DNA of 64,000 nt from Tubulanus polymorphus. Taxonomy: Eukaryota; Nemertea; Palaeonemertea; Tubulaniformes; Tubulanidae. The position numbers and the translations under genes were made by a program. Every line of letters starts with the position of its first letter. The first letter of the stretch is position 1. Of this stretch, positions 45,813-58,698 are shown piece by piece. Where the stretch lies: contig NC_134031.1 of assembly GCF_964204645.1 (NCBI RefSeq), forward strand, positions 3,951,001-4,015,000, in the 5' to 3' direction. The notes beneath the pieces were generated by a model. It saw only the letters and a program-made list of their open reading frames with translations, did no database searches and had not been told where the DNA came from.

Positions 45813-48800
45813 ATGAACACCGAGGAATTCAGACAATATGGAAAAGAAATGGTTGATTACATTTGCGACTATATGGAAAATATCCATACGCGACGCGTTA
45901 CACCGGACGTGCAGCCCGGTTACCTACGTCAGATTTTGCCATCACGCGCACCTAAAAAGGGCGAAGATTGGACTGAAATTATGAAAGATGTCGAAAGGGC
46001 CATTATGCCTGGGGTAATAATTTAATTATCAAGCACAACTAATTTTGGTAGCACGAAAAGAACCTTTTAACAGTGACCGTATAAAACATTTGGTGTTCGT
46101 CCTGGGATGTTGATTGGATTGAATTTTTTCTAATAGATAACCCACTGGCAACATCCACGGTTCCACGCTTATTTCCCAGCCGGTAACGCCTACCCGTCAA
46201 TGCTCGGAGATATGCTATCAGACGCTATCGGGTGCGTCGGATTCTCATGGGTAAGTCTGCACGTGGACCAACGTCAACGATACATTTTTTCATCATCAAA
46301 CACTTCAATTGTGGAAATTATTCCCCTTAAGTGATATAGACTTTTATCGTATTCCCATTTTAAAAAAGTTAACCCCGTACTGATAATTGATATATCAATC
46401 ATCGATTGGCCGGTTACCTACTAAATGCGATGGAAAAGTAATGATATATGTATAGCATACTCTTAACAGAAGAGATATTTCCAGTTACCTCTTTGGGGGA
46501 AAGACTAACAGACCAAACGAACTTCCATTCCAGGAATTAGCACTATAAAATGGACGTGGAAATTAGTTAAGATAACTTTGTTCACACCTTTTGAGTTCCA
46601 CGTGGAGTTGAGAGAAGAATATTACATCCTAACAACGTCATCATACGCGTTAATGAGTGTAAGGGAAGGTGGTGCGTGGTTGACGGATTGGTTGATCTCC
46701 GGGCTAAAACCGATCGATCGTCGGCGAATTTGAACCGGCGCAAGTTATTAATTTTGAAGGCTCGGTTTTGTGTTAGTGACAGCGAGGCTACTAGACACGA
46801 TGGCTTATCTTAATTGCATATGGTCGGGTTGAGATAGCAAATCAATTTGAACATCATATGGTGCTATATAATGTCGTGGTTGATACGGGGCGTAAGCCGA
46901 CGCACTTTTGAAAGTCTGATTTCTAGCCTAAGACGCATAACCTCTTCAAAACGAAAATCAATTATGAATACGTAATCATTCATTAAGCATGCAAATTCGC
47001 TAAATGGGATAAGACTCACTGATCATTGGGTAACATTTTTTCAAGGGACAACCATAAGCCATAGTAACAAAAAATGAAAATCATTCCAATCAGTTTATCA
47101 GTTTAGCACCATAATGCAGGTATAATCAGGTATCAGCTCCTAAACGATTTTTGGCATCCACTAATAATCCGAAGATGCGAAGTATGATACATTCAGTTAT
47201 CATATAATCGCAATTATCTTGAGTACAAGTTTTTTTTTCAAATCCTTAAAATATTTTATTATTTATTTATTCAGGTGTGTTGTGATATCTTGCGTGGGTG
47301 GTTTCCTGGCCCCGACGCCTCCCTATAGCATACGAAAAGTCGTGATATCCCCCGTTGGTATAGTGACGTTTGCAAATCTGATTGCATGCACGTCATCCAC
47401 GCGCAAATCTACAGTTATTTATAAGCGTCGTTATAAAACTGTGTAAAAAAGATCGGCGACGGCCCCTGATATTAAATCATTAATAATCGTCTGGAATGTT
47501 CCTCCCAAAATGAGAATGAGTAGAAGAGCAAGATTTAATATCTTTCGCGGAAAGGAATGTCTGTGTGAAACAAAGCTCCGCGAAGAACTGCAATTATCTG
47601 AAGACCAAAGGCTCGACATTCCTATGTAAAACATGTTTATTAATTTTCTTAATCTAGCTCGTGCAAGAATCAGTTGGGGAGCAAATTGAACGACGAAGCT
47701 TGAATACTGTCATCACGACTTTTAACTATTCTATTTGGCACACGCATTCATTTACAGTAGTTTGTATATTTATATATATATATATATCTACGTTCAAATT
47801 GTTTCCTATAATGATTTAATTTCAGGCAGCAAGTCCCGCATGTACGGAACTGGAATGTCTCGTGTTAGACTGGTTGGGTAAATATGTACAAAATCATGAT
47901 GACAATACAAAATTTCCACGGGTTATCAGGATTCGTTTGTGGTGAAAGTGGTACAAATTTGATTAATAAAAGACCATCTCTTGTTGTGGAAATTCTCTAA
48001 AATTTAATATATATAGCGGCCATATATATATATAGGATCATTTTTTGGGTTTTGGCCGAAAGATCATATGAACTTAAACGATTAGATAGCTTAATCAGAT
48101 GCCACGATTATGTTTAGATCCCGTTTAGAGATCCCGTCTTATTTTTTTCACTAATGAATGAAATTTCTATTTGTAGGCAAGATGATTTGCCTCCCGCCGA
48201 TGTTCCTCCACGAAAACGGCGTCGGTGGTGGTGTCATTCAGGTAAAGTGTTCGTGAGTCGTCGATAGTCTTAGCGCAGGAAATCATAAAGGAATATCAAT
48301 GCAAACCAAAACGGATTGGGAATGCTCCACAAATAGTTAGTCGTCCTTTCCCACAATCCAAATCATCTTATCTTTCAAGATGTTAGGACTTATGTCAGGG
48401 TTTAATGTGTTGGTATTACGATTTTTCCTTTGGGTAGCGTCTTTTAACCAGTCCGTGAAATTTTTAAGTTCGCATTTTCTTATTTAGAATTCGCCAAACG
48501 GTCTACGGAATTGTACAGCTATCTCTATTGCTATTTCAGGGATCTGCAAGTGATTGTGTTTTACTTGCTCTACTGGCGGCTAGACACGCAGCTTTGAAGA
48601 ACCTAAACAACCAATACCCGTTCGTCGACGATGGCATACTTCTCTCAAAACTGGTGGCATACTGTTCAGTTTTAGTAGGTTTTATTTCTCAAGATGCAGT
48701 TCGCATGCAATTTTCGTAGTCGCCCTTATCGCATCAGTCAGTTCATTGCGAGGTTAATTTACGTGTTCACATTTGACTGACTAAGGCGTTGGCCATTTAC

Positions 48801-51800
48801 CCTCGAAAAGTATCAGCGGCCCTTCCAACGTGACCCATACCACGTCAAATAATTTTTGTATTTGAAATAGAAGTATTTTGGCTATTGCAGGCACATTCGT
48901 GTGTTGAGAAAGCCGGCATGATAGGTCTGGTGAAAATGAGACAATTGGATACCGATGACAACTATTCATTAAGAGGACATCGACTTGTTAGAGCAATAGA
49001 GGTCGGTGTTTCTAACTTACGAATCAACTATTTTCAGAATTTAGAGAAATTTTCGATATCAAAGTGATTGGTGACATGACGATTTATTTTCTAGGAAGAT
49101 AGAAAATTGGGTTTAATTCCGTTCTTTGTAAGTATACACTAATGACTATAAGAAGTAGCCGAAATGGCCAAACTTTACTGGGAAAATGTTCAATATAAAA
49201 CGTTTCATATTCAGGTGGTCTCAACGATTGGTACAACTGCGTGTTGCTCATTTGACAATCTGGGAGAAATAGGTCCGATATGTATCAAGGAGAATATATG
49301 GTTACACGTTGATGGCGCCTACGCCGGCAGTGCGCTCATTTGTCCAGAATTTCAACCGCTATTGAAAGGAATTGAGGTTCGTGTAATTAAGGCTCATGCG
49401 TCAGAAAATAAGGAATGGAATGGTTTTTCTCGGAGTAATCATTTGTCAAATGATTACTCCGAGGTTTCTGGAAGCATAAAAATAAGACTGTGCTGTACGC
49501 CTTTAGTATCACACTCAAGGAATATTCAAACCCTTCAGCCATGTGTGGCACCACCAGGAAAGGAACACGAACGCAACAGTATTTTGTATATATTCAAAAA
49601 CCGAAAATCTATATCCCCGTAATTCAGTTCTATATTCCAGACTAAATTCTCGCATAGTATGATTTTTACTTCTGGTTATTCATTACATTGACAGAGTTTT
49701 ATCTGCCAAGTTACACGATAAACGTTATTATGGAAGGTAACAATTGAAGGATAGCCTAACTAGATCAGATATGGCCAGTATTTCCCGACAATCCCCAATT
49801 GAGAGTTCTCAATTTCATTCTGCAACTTAATAGACACTGTATTATGTCACCGATTTGGAGAATTTGTATCACTTTAAATCGCTTTATAATCTTACTGATC
49901 ATTTATGTGTTCTTGTGTTCCATCCAGTACGCTAGTTCAATCAATATGAATCCCAACAAATGGCTTTTGACGAACTTCGACTGCTCAGCTTTTTGGTAAG
50001 TTAACCTGACTATGAATAATAATGTAATCAACGTTTGTCAAATGAGATGATTTCAGGAATACTTAGCACTGAAAGTCAAAGTACGCATCATATATTATTA
50101 GCTTATTGTTTTCTATGTATAGGGTAAAGGACCGCGATGCCCTAACCACGGCGTTAACCGTCGATCCACTTTATCTACAACATCATCATGGAGGTAAAAT
50201 ACGTCACAATGCATTTTATCTGAGAACCTTAAACTCGATTATAACATTTGATTTTATTCGCTTCAGAAAGAGCTGTGGATTACAGGGTAGGGATTTTATC
50301 TTTTCTTCCTATCATACGTGATTCAGCCGTTTCAATCGTGTTTTGTCAGTGTGACTGAACCCCACTTTGGATATACAGCTATTATGGCTCTGCTCAGGCT
50401 CATGTCATCTGTATGTGTACCTCATTATAATGTTACTGTAATATTACTGATGGTGACAAATAAACTACTACTATACTAGTGAATCATTATTAACCTCATC
50501 CAGAGCACAGTGTCTTCGGTTTCAATCGAAAGAAATCTTCATGCAAAATTCTAAATTCGTAAATCTTCTCTTTAAGCACTGGGGTATCCCTTTGAGTCGT
50601 CGATTCAGGGCTTTGAAACTATGGTTTGTCATTAGAAACTACGGTGTAGAAGGACTTCAAAATTATATCCGCGAGGTAATTGAAAATATCCGTAATCTTT
50701 CAGCGACAAAAAGAGTATTCACCTGTAAGACAATTGTTGGTATCAATGATTTCAGCACTGTCGATTGGCAAAAAGGTTCGAAGCTTTAGTGCGAACGGAC
50801 AAACGGTTTGAAGTGATCGGTAAAGTTACTATGGGCCTCGTGTGTTTCAGAATTAAGGTATGCTGTTTTCAATATTAAGACATTTATTGTTTTATTATTT
50901 TGATATGACAACCATAACAACCGCTTTGGATAATTTGTCATCAGCCTTATTTGAAATATTCTTAAAAGATGGGGTTTGAGAAATATTTGACGTGTAGGTT
51001 TCACCCTAGTGAAGTATTAAATTTTCATGCACGTTGACTGGCATTCAATGACAACACTAAAACGAATACGATTAGGACGATTGATCCCTCCCTTGCTGTG
51101 GTAGTAGATTAGATATCTACCGCATCGTGGGATGGTCAAGTCGTCCTAGCCTAATACACTAAAGAAAGAGGAATGCCCTCTAAACAATTGATAATCACGC
51201 AGGTTTTGATAGTTTAATGCGATTGAAAGGGTCGATTATGATGTTCTGTTGAAAACTTTATATTTGATCGTTTGGGTACAACAGGACCCGATGAATAGAA
51301 CTGGCATGCATGAAATCCCATTACATATGAATATCTGAAAACAAATAAAGCATTCAGGAATCAAAACGATGCGAAATTTCAGTCGCAAATGGTCTCTAGT
51401 AAGAAACAGAACATTGGACTCCATGGAGTACATGTTTGATGTACAAGTTAATTCTCGTTGGGGAATTTGATAAAGATTCTAATTTTCTAGCTCTATCAGA
51501 AAGTTCATTTTGCCATGATTTCTGTATTGATTACTGGTATAAATGTTCGTTGAAATAAAGAATGCATCTGTTTTCTAGGGGTCAAACAGCATCACTCAAT
51601 GTTTACTGCGGTCTGTAAACGACTCCGGAAAGATTCACGTCGTTCCGGCGCAAGTCAACGATGTTTACTTCATCCGGTTTGCCGTCTGCGCCCAGAAAGC
51701 TACAGACGACGACATCACATTCGCCTGGGACACAATTCGCGAAGAGGCCGACAGCATTATCGACCAAGACTCGTCGGAATTCGAAAAGGGCTCATTGACT

Positions 51801-52588
51801 GAAGCAGACGATAGCGTGTTCAGTCTGTCCGATGATTTCGATCTAAACGGTAAGGATTTCAGTGAGCCGAACAGTCCTGTTATGGAGCCGATACGAGCCT
51901 TACAAGCCACCAGCGAAACAAACATGGCAAAACTCAGACGTCAAGCCTTCCTGAAAATGGTTTCAGACCCTAAATGTTACAACCCAACGGTTCTCAAAAG
52001 GCTGGCTTTCCAAGATAGAAGTCGAAGTTTATCGTATGATTGTATGGGGTATTCTAATCGTGGTCGAGACGCCGGTACTCCTCTATAGTGTGGGCATTCG
52101 TTTCCACTGACGAGTGCCTTACAACCACAGATATATAAACGAAAATTAAATCATATCGCATATTTTATAGTTGATAGATTCGTAATTGATAGTAATTGAT
52201 GTTAAGATGAGGTTTTGCTTGTTAAATGTTCATTCAGGTTATCATTAACTAATCGTCGTTGTGTGAGGAATTCAAAAATGTCCATTACAGAATGCTGGAA
52301 TCATAGTCACGAAAGAGTAGTTTTTATATCAATCTCACGATACAAACTTTATTTACAAATTATATCCATGTTAGAATGTGTACAGAAAAAAAGTGACGAT
52401 GAAAAAATAAAAGGCGTATCTTCATAACAAACAGATTTTCGTACCTTGTTTTTTCAGGTTCGTCTTTAAAATTCTACCAGTTCTTCTTGCACCCCAAGTA
52501 TGCCTGGTGCGTCAACAACCGCGCAAGAATTCCTATCAAACGAAAGAAGCCCAGTATAAAGGAGGAAAAACTATACAAAGAAAGCTAG
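45813..52588 (+). CDS. TDC: Tyrosine decarboxylase (588 or 627 aa by alternative 3' ends)
   Basis: Thirteen exons join in phase: 45813-46013, 46137-46250, 47826-47877, 48177-48241, 48540-48674, 48891-49001, 49095-49127, 49215-49376, 49928-49995, 50123-50193, 50533-50675, 50756-50857 and 51579-52088. An optional exon 14 at 52458-52588 joins from a donor at 52074 and replaces the last residues. This is a group II PLP decarboxylase, with PLP lysine in NPNKW (Lys302), Asp270 in HVDGAYAGS, and His191. EYICDY-like starts, [18 protein letters not shown] and [18 protein letters not shown] match invertebrate tyrosine decarboxylase better than histidine or DOPA decarboxylase, as does the tail motif [10 protein letters not shown]. 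The enzyme makes tyramine, the precursor of octopamine, in neurons. With the best exon 5 donor the usual SDQ before AHS reads SVL, which is odd. Confidence 0.9.
49429..49463. repeat. Perfect 17-bp palindrome with 1-nt loop
   Basis: The arm CTCGGAGTAATCATTTG (49429-49445), one base, then its exact reverse complement (49447-49463). It lies in TDC intron 8. No terminator-like run follows. Confidence 0.85.
51072..51154. ncRNA. Candidate 83-nt hairpin in TDC intron 12
   Basis: ATTAGGACGATTGATCC on the 5' side and the complementary GGTCAAGTCGTCCTAGCCTAAT (partly quoted) on the 3' side pair with several mismatches around a small loop near AGATATCT. Size and imperfect stem fit a microRNA precursor. 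I recognise no known mature family, and a decayed MITE would look similar. Confidence 0.25.
52406..52411 (+). promoter_or_regulatory. AATAAA between the two possible TDC 3' ends
   Basis: This hexamer lies 318 bases after the short-form stop (52086-52088) and 47 bases before the optional exon 14. Use of it would fix the short form; splicing past it gives the long form. Confidence 0.5.
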
Positions 52589-54224
52589 GCCGTTATCATA
52601 GTTGTCCACTGTTCGGGGTGCGTTTGGAATTTGTCTAGGCTCACACCTGCCACTCCATAATGTACAGAAATCTTCATCAGTATTATACAGATTATCACGG
52701 TACTGAGAAGCTGAGCATATAATTCTTGTTTTGGTCGAAATATCAAATTCATTGACAAAAACAAAATGGACATTAACACGTATACCAAATACTTAGAAAT
52801 TACGAACAACACTCTCAAAGAAATATCAGTCAACCAAAAGCTTATCGAAGACTCAAAAACTGACTCGTTCTTGTTACTTATTCTTTGTCCAGATGCATCG
52901 TATATTTACAACATGAAAAATTGATTGAAGACGGGGTATACTGTACTTATTGGCAGCAAATAGAAGTGGAAGCTTTAGTTCTCAATTGTTTAATCACCAA
53001 GGCGTGGAAATTTCTGACTTCAAAATAGTTGTTCGTTGTTCGTTTAAGTGATATTTGTCTAACTACGCATCTGGTTATATTCTACTAGTCAAATATTATG
53101 GTCGAATGTCACCACACAAATACAAATGTGCATTATTCTATTGTCGTTATTAAAATGGTGAACGAAAAAAACTCGTTTTAGTAGATGCATTCGGGAGCTG
53201 AAATCAATGTTTTTCTTGCGAGTCGACAATCGTACGACCACGAGAGAAATCGGACTAATCGGACGCCGAAAAGAAAATACATTCTACATTTTCTAGAGTA
53301 GTACCAGACATTGTTATACCATCCATCAATAGAAAGAAAAACATTCCACATTTTCATCGATCCGATGAGAAAATTTTGCCTTAATTAGAAATCTCCCCAA
53401 AAAGCCATAAATAAATCCGCTTGAGTCGTAGTTTGGACGATTAATATGTTGACGACTTATTCAAACTGCAGAAAATGAAAATTGCAACTCGAAAATGACA
53501 AGAACGACTTATTAATGATGCGACTCAAGCACGTTTGACTTTATGATTTCGTCATTTAACCTTCGCATTTTTGCTCTTGCTCCATGGAACATTCCTACGT
53601 ACGTTGTGGATGTTATTCAACAGATGTCTTAAATGGTCACGATGACGCAATGTCCCGAGAAGATATCGCACTCACACCTTTATTTGATTGAGATAATAGC
53701 TAAAATAGCAATAACACGTGAATAGGTGGCAATTTGCGAGACGCGCTAATAAAAAGTATCTCATGTTCATAATGTTTCTGTAGTTCCTATTCCGCATGAA
53801 TTCAATGACGATGAACGCAATTTTAAAGGACATAAATTCAAGCTGATTCCAGATGATTATTGGTTATGATCAGGCAAAAGTGTATTTAAAGCGGCTGATG
53901 TTGAGTTACTACGGAACGGGCAGCCAACTGAAGACAAAGACAGAATATTTTTCTAGGTGGATGGTAAGTGGTATGACTTCGTCGTTATTTTTACAAAAAG
54001 TTGACAACAATTCAGATTTACCTTAAACTTTTCCTTGAAACTTGGCCCCGGACTCAAATCACGCTATTTTAAAATTCTGCCGCGTGAATCAAACCACGTT
54101 CTGATACCATTTTGTCTAAAACAACCAATATAACAACTTTGCATCACTCTAGATACCTCTTTTTAGGCTTTTTATGGTAGAAATTGTTCTATATACGGTG
54201 TTTGTTGCATATTTCCAGTTAACT
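52589..54224. other. Intergenic between TDC and lectin gene A
   Basis: The TDC 3' flank and the promoter of lectin A. Near 53883-53891 lies TATTTAAAG, followed by a likely noncoding first exon. I saw no supported coding exon in the remaining AT-rich DNA. Confidence 0.45.
53883..53891 (+). promoter_or_regulatory. TATA-like box of lectin gene A
   Basis: TATTTAAAG stands upstream of AACTGAAGACAAAGACAGAAT and a GTAAGT-type donor near 53964. The same order appears before lectin B (58037), so the block is a conserved promoter and 5' UTR exon. Confidence 0.55.
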
Positions 54225-57200
54225 ATGTTCAATATCATTTCGTTGAGTATGCTTCTTGCCTCCGTATCAGGACATGGTAAGTCACATTTTGTGAATGTGA
54301 AAAGTTTGTTGGCTTTGGTAACGAATATCTTAATGACAAACCCTCTTTCAATAACAGCATTCATGCAGCATGGGTGGGGATGGAATCCAATGATGCTACG
54401 GAAGCAACAACCAATGACAAAAGTTGAAAAATGTAGGTTTAGTAATGTGGATGAATTTCTATCTTCATGAAGGAATTGACAGCCATATGAATAATTATTG
54501 ATTAACTTTTTCAGGTTTCATATATGAACGACCTTGTAGACTAAGCACCGGACAGTGGTTCAGCGAAGGTGAAACGTGTTTCTTTGTGGGTCAGGATGCT
54601 AAAACATTTGACGATGCTGCAAGTGCATGTAAAGCTCAGACAGATGACGCCCATCTAGCTATCATAGACAACCCTTTACAAAACAGAGCAATAGCCGGTG
54701 AGTTTTATTTTAAGTCAATGAGTTATCTAAAGTCCATTTGATATGAATAGACAATCAACCTATTTGCACATGTACAATATAAGCCAACTGGCTTTCCCTA
54801 ATTCCTCGCATAATTAATTGGTCTCAGTTTTTCTTGAATTATGTATCGATATGTAAACTTTTATGAAAATGAAAATCATATCATATCGTATCAATCCTTA
54901 GAATGTGTCTATATTCTCTAATCGTTTTCACGATAGCTGCTCTGAGGGCGTTCGGTATTGAATCGGCGATATTCGGATATCATTACCAGGAACAGGATCA
55001 GATATACGCTTATGGTGTAAGCTTACGTTAATTTACAATATTTTTCAATTCCGCTTTTACCTTCCATAACTTAGATAATTTGATCTTAACAATAAAGAAA
55101 GTGCACTGCTTTTACTTGTTTATTCATCAGGAAAATGACTTTACGAACTGGTACGACTCTGAACCTACTGACAGTAAGTACCATACATAACGAAGTAGCA
55201 CCAATTCTTCATATATTCACAGACGTCTTTTCAATGAAGGTGGTGATAAGGGATGCGTGAGAATGTCCGAAGATCGTCCATACAATTGGTACGTTACGAG
55301 CTGCACTAATGTCGGTCCTTATATATGCGAAAGGCCCGGTAAGTCGGATGGGGAATATCACGGATAACGAACACGTTATTCACTGCAAACAAAATAATGT
55401 TCCATGTTCATCCCGTATAAAACCCACATGAATTCAAAAAATATGCGTACATCGGTTTCTTATAATAAATTACGTCTTAACCGCCTAAAACAAAAATCCT
55501 TTGTTTCCCGGTACGAGAATTATCTGTTTTTCCTACACGAGAAAACAGGTTGTTTTAAGTTTAATGTGTAAATTGATGTCGATGAAATAGTTTAATGGAC
55601 TAACAGGACAGAATTTAGAAATTCGTAATAAACAGATTACTGAAGATAGCAACAAAATGTTTGTCTATTTCAGCCACACTCACGGATGCTCAAGGTAAAG
55701 ACATTAAAAATGAATGATATTTTTGTGGAAGGGGAAACATACACGTATTACAAAATCTAGAAGAAAATTGAAAAAGTGAAAAGGGATTATTGTTGTTGGT
55801 TTTACTTTAATATATTTCGAAAGTCTTTAATGGAGGGGGCGGGCGAATCTTCGAATACAATTTAGAAAGTGTAACTTTTGTAAAATAGTGATAGATAGAA
55901 AAATCCATCGTGTCAATCACACAGGAATTAAGACTAATACATGCTATAATGAAAAAATACATGTAACACGAATCGTGAATTCAATGCATTTTGTGTACAC
56001 GATTAGTGACATGCGATGGATGGGAAAGATATGGTAATAAGATGTTGAAGCAATTCAAAGAGGAAGATACACGACAGGATGCATCGGATAAATGTAAAGA
56101 AAACAACGGAAAATTAGCAGAAATACGTAGTTGGGATGAGCAAAAGTTTGTCGCAAGTAAGTTCCGGCAGTCGAAATACGAAAGTCGTAGTCGAAATACG
56201 AAACTGTTTGAATTTGGCAATCAAAATAGACGCTATATTGCGCTTTTGATCTAAAATTCTATTTCGATTTAAGAAGTGTAGTTACTATGCAGCGAATGAG
56301 ATTACTGTTTTCTTTAGAAAATGCATTTAAATAAAGTATTTATGCTAGTAAATCATAATTTTGACACCAGGATGATAGATATAAATGGACCCAAATTTTG
56401 AATGTTAAGCAGAGTCTAGAACAAGCTCTCTGGTGCAGAATGAGAAATATTTTATAAGCTGCAGTGGACAAAACATAAAAGATTGCTGAAATATTGAACG
56501 CTCTATAATAAATTCTTTTAAAATAATAAAGACTTTTACTTGAATCCTACTGGTTGATCTGATACGGAAAGTACATCAAAATGAGTGTTGTTACAGATAT
56601 TAAAAAATCTTATCTCATTTTATTCCATAGAGCTTTTAAGGACAGATAATGATCCCTACATCGGTTATCGTCGAACTGACTACGATTCATCACCGACTCT
56701 GATCTGGAACGTAAGTTTTCAATGGATTATTCTTCTGATACAAAAAGTCGGACCGCAATTTTTGGTATTTTCTTCATACACTTTCCATATCGATTTAGAA
56801 AAACGAATAGAATTTTCCCTTGAAAGATGATAAATTCATAGGCTATGCCCAATTCTTAACTTAGTCATGCTGATTAACACGCTATTATCTTACGTTACGC
56901 TTTTAGTCATTGTTCAAAAACCTTTTATCATATTGATAGATAGCCCAGCTGGCTGCTTTAGGAAAGTTTTCATTCAATTAACTGTTCAAAATGACGTCTT
57001 TTTTATCTTCTGAGTTATACATGTACATGCTTAAGTATACATTATGAAGGCTTATACTTATGAAGGCTAAGTTGGTCGCATATTTTGTACTATGTTTATC
57101 CTAGGAACTGCGGGTCATGCTTGTATCGGTACTCTTTTCTACTAAGCCGTAAAAGACAAAATGTCTATCTTCAGCATTGTGAGAGCTACAGCGGCGTTGT

Positions 57201-57581
57201 CTTGCAGTCGTCTCTTGCGAAAGTGCACAGATTTTGAATGATTTCTCGCAAACTAAGCTTACGATTCAATTCCCACAATTCAACGACCAACTCCCCATAG
57301 CTCATAATCTTCGTTCATTCTTCCATAACGCCAACTGTCAAATTATCACCTACACTGCTTTTATATCATAGATTGTAAATATTTCACAATGTCATTTATT
57401 GATCGTTCTGTTTCATTTGAAGGATAATGATGTCTTTACGAACTGGGGTCCGGGAGGTGAGGTTACCCCTACAGTGGCAGCTGGGGAGAAATACTGCACC
57501 GCTATCAACAACGATGGCAGCTGGAAAGTGGTAGAATGCGCTCAGACCGCTCTTCCATTTATCTGTTCAACGAAAATCTAA
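54225..57581 (+). CDS. Secreted protein with two C-type lectin domains, gene A (313 aa)
   Basis: Ten exons join in phase: 54225-54276, 54358-54432, 54515-54697, 54937-55016, 55131-55173, 55240-55338, 55674-55694, 56007-56156, 56631-56710 and 57423-57581. A signal peptide (MFNIISLSMLLASVSG) is followed by a short Met/Trp/Gln-rich segment. CTLD1 runs from YERPCRLSTGQWF through DFTNWYDSEPTD to YICERP. CTLD2 runs from CDGWERYGNKM through DVFTNWGPGGE to FICSTK. Each keeps the outer Cys pair and the NW core. The sugar-selecting EPN/WND motifs are not intact (EPTD in CTLD1, no WND), so Ca-dependent mannose binding is doubtful. Secreted CTLDs in invertebrates act in recognition, agglutination or matrix. 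It is the intact member of a tandem pair. AATAAA at 57634-57639 probably ends the message. Confidence 0.88.
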
Positions 57582-58698
57582 ACAATTCGTTGGAAACGTG
57601 GATGAATTCTGTGAAATTTTATACGTAATCAGAAATAAAATTCCTTTATTTGAATACAGAAATCTTCTCCAATCGTCGAGGTACACGAATTGTGGATCTG
57701 ACATTTTTGTAAAGGTGTGGTTAATCGGGCATGCAGACATATTCAGCCGTATACTGAAACAAGGATAATGAAGAAAAGAAATATTGCCAAGAGAGTTTAA
57801 TGTGTTCCTTAAAAATGCCATAGCGAATATTTTTGCATAGAAAAAAGAATAGCAATAACAATTTAAAACTTGCGCGCACGTGTTGCCAACTATTTCTATT
57901 GTCGGAATCCGTATCTCCTTGTTAGAATATGTGAATAAACATCAATTTCACGTGTACGAAATGTCGATGATAACAATTTCAGATTGAGAAATATAAATTA
58001 AAGCTGATTTCGCATTCAGTCATCATCTGAAAAAGGTATATATAAAGCAGCTGTTCAATTGCTGTAAGAAAAGGCAACTGAAGACAAACATACAATTATT
58101 TTTCTAGGTAAATGATGAGTGGTAGGATTACCTCGTTATATATATGCGAATTTTATTATTTCTTCAACAAGTCATGGAACTCAAAGGTTAGTTTAAGTTG
58201 ACCAGTGGATCACTGACATGGTGACTATCAAAGCTGCATTTATATCATGGTATCTGTGCTAGGTTATTGGAACTTTTGAGGAACTGACCACAGACAACCG
58301 TCCGATAAATGCCGTGGCAACAAGTTTGAATGTCAGTATCAACTGGTTATCTCAAACCAACTTTTGCGCAAGGTACCTGGCGGTCATGAATTAAAGTAAA
58401 TTTACTGGTTCAATTTCAATTGATGATATATAACTGGAAGTACCAAAGTCTGGACGGGCATCACTGTTTTATCACCCTACATGAGTTTATTCCACGCGAA
58501 TTGAAAGTAATGGACTTTTTTATATAAAACATTAGATTTCTGATAGGAATCAGTGTACTGCCATTTTTCCCAAAAATCGCCAATCTACGAACTCAATATA
58601 ATTGCACGATGTCCCGTTTCATAGGTCAACATACACTTCCAAAATTAGCAATTATGCTGTATAGTGTCCCTATCTTGCATATTTACAGCTACGTTACT
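57582..58698. other. Spacer between the tandem lectin genes
   Basis: Contains the lectin A 3' UTR and poly(A) signal, then the lectin B promoter block at about 58030-58130 and its first intron. No additional exon was supported. Confidence 0.5.
58037..58046 (+). promoter_or_regulatory. TATA-like box of lectin gene B
   Basis: TATATATAAAG stands at the position equivalent to TATTTAAAG of gene A, upstream of GGCAACTGAAGACAAACATA, also shared with gene A. Confidence 0.6.

Noticed and set aside
47219-47446. 75-codon hydrophobic ORF
   Set aside because: It lies inside TDC intron 2, shows no homology that I recognise, and would break the TDC frame.
47768-47787. TATATA run as a promoter inside TDC
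   Set aside because: A simple dinucleotide repeat in an intron, without a downstream start or first exon.
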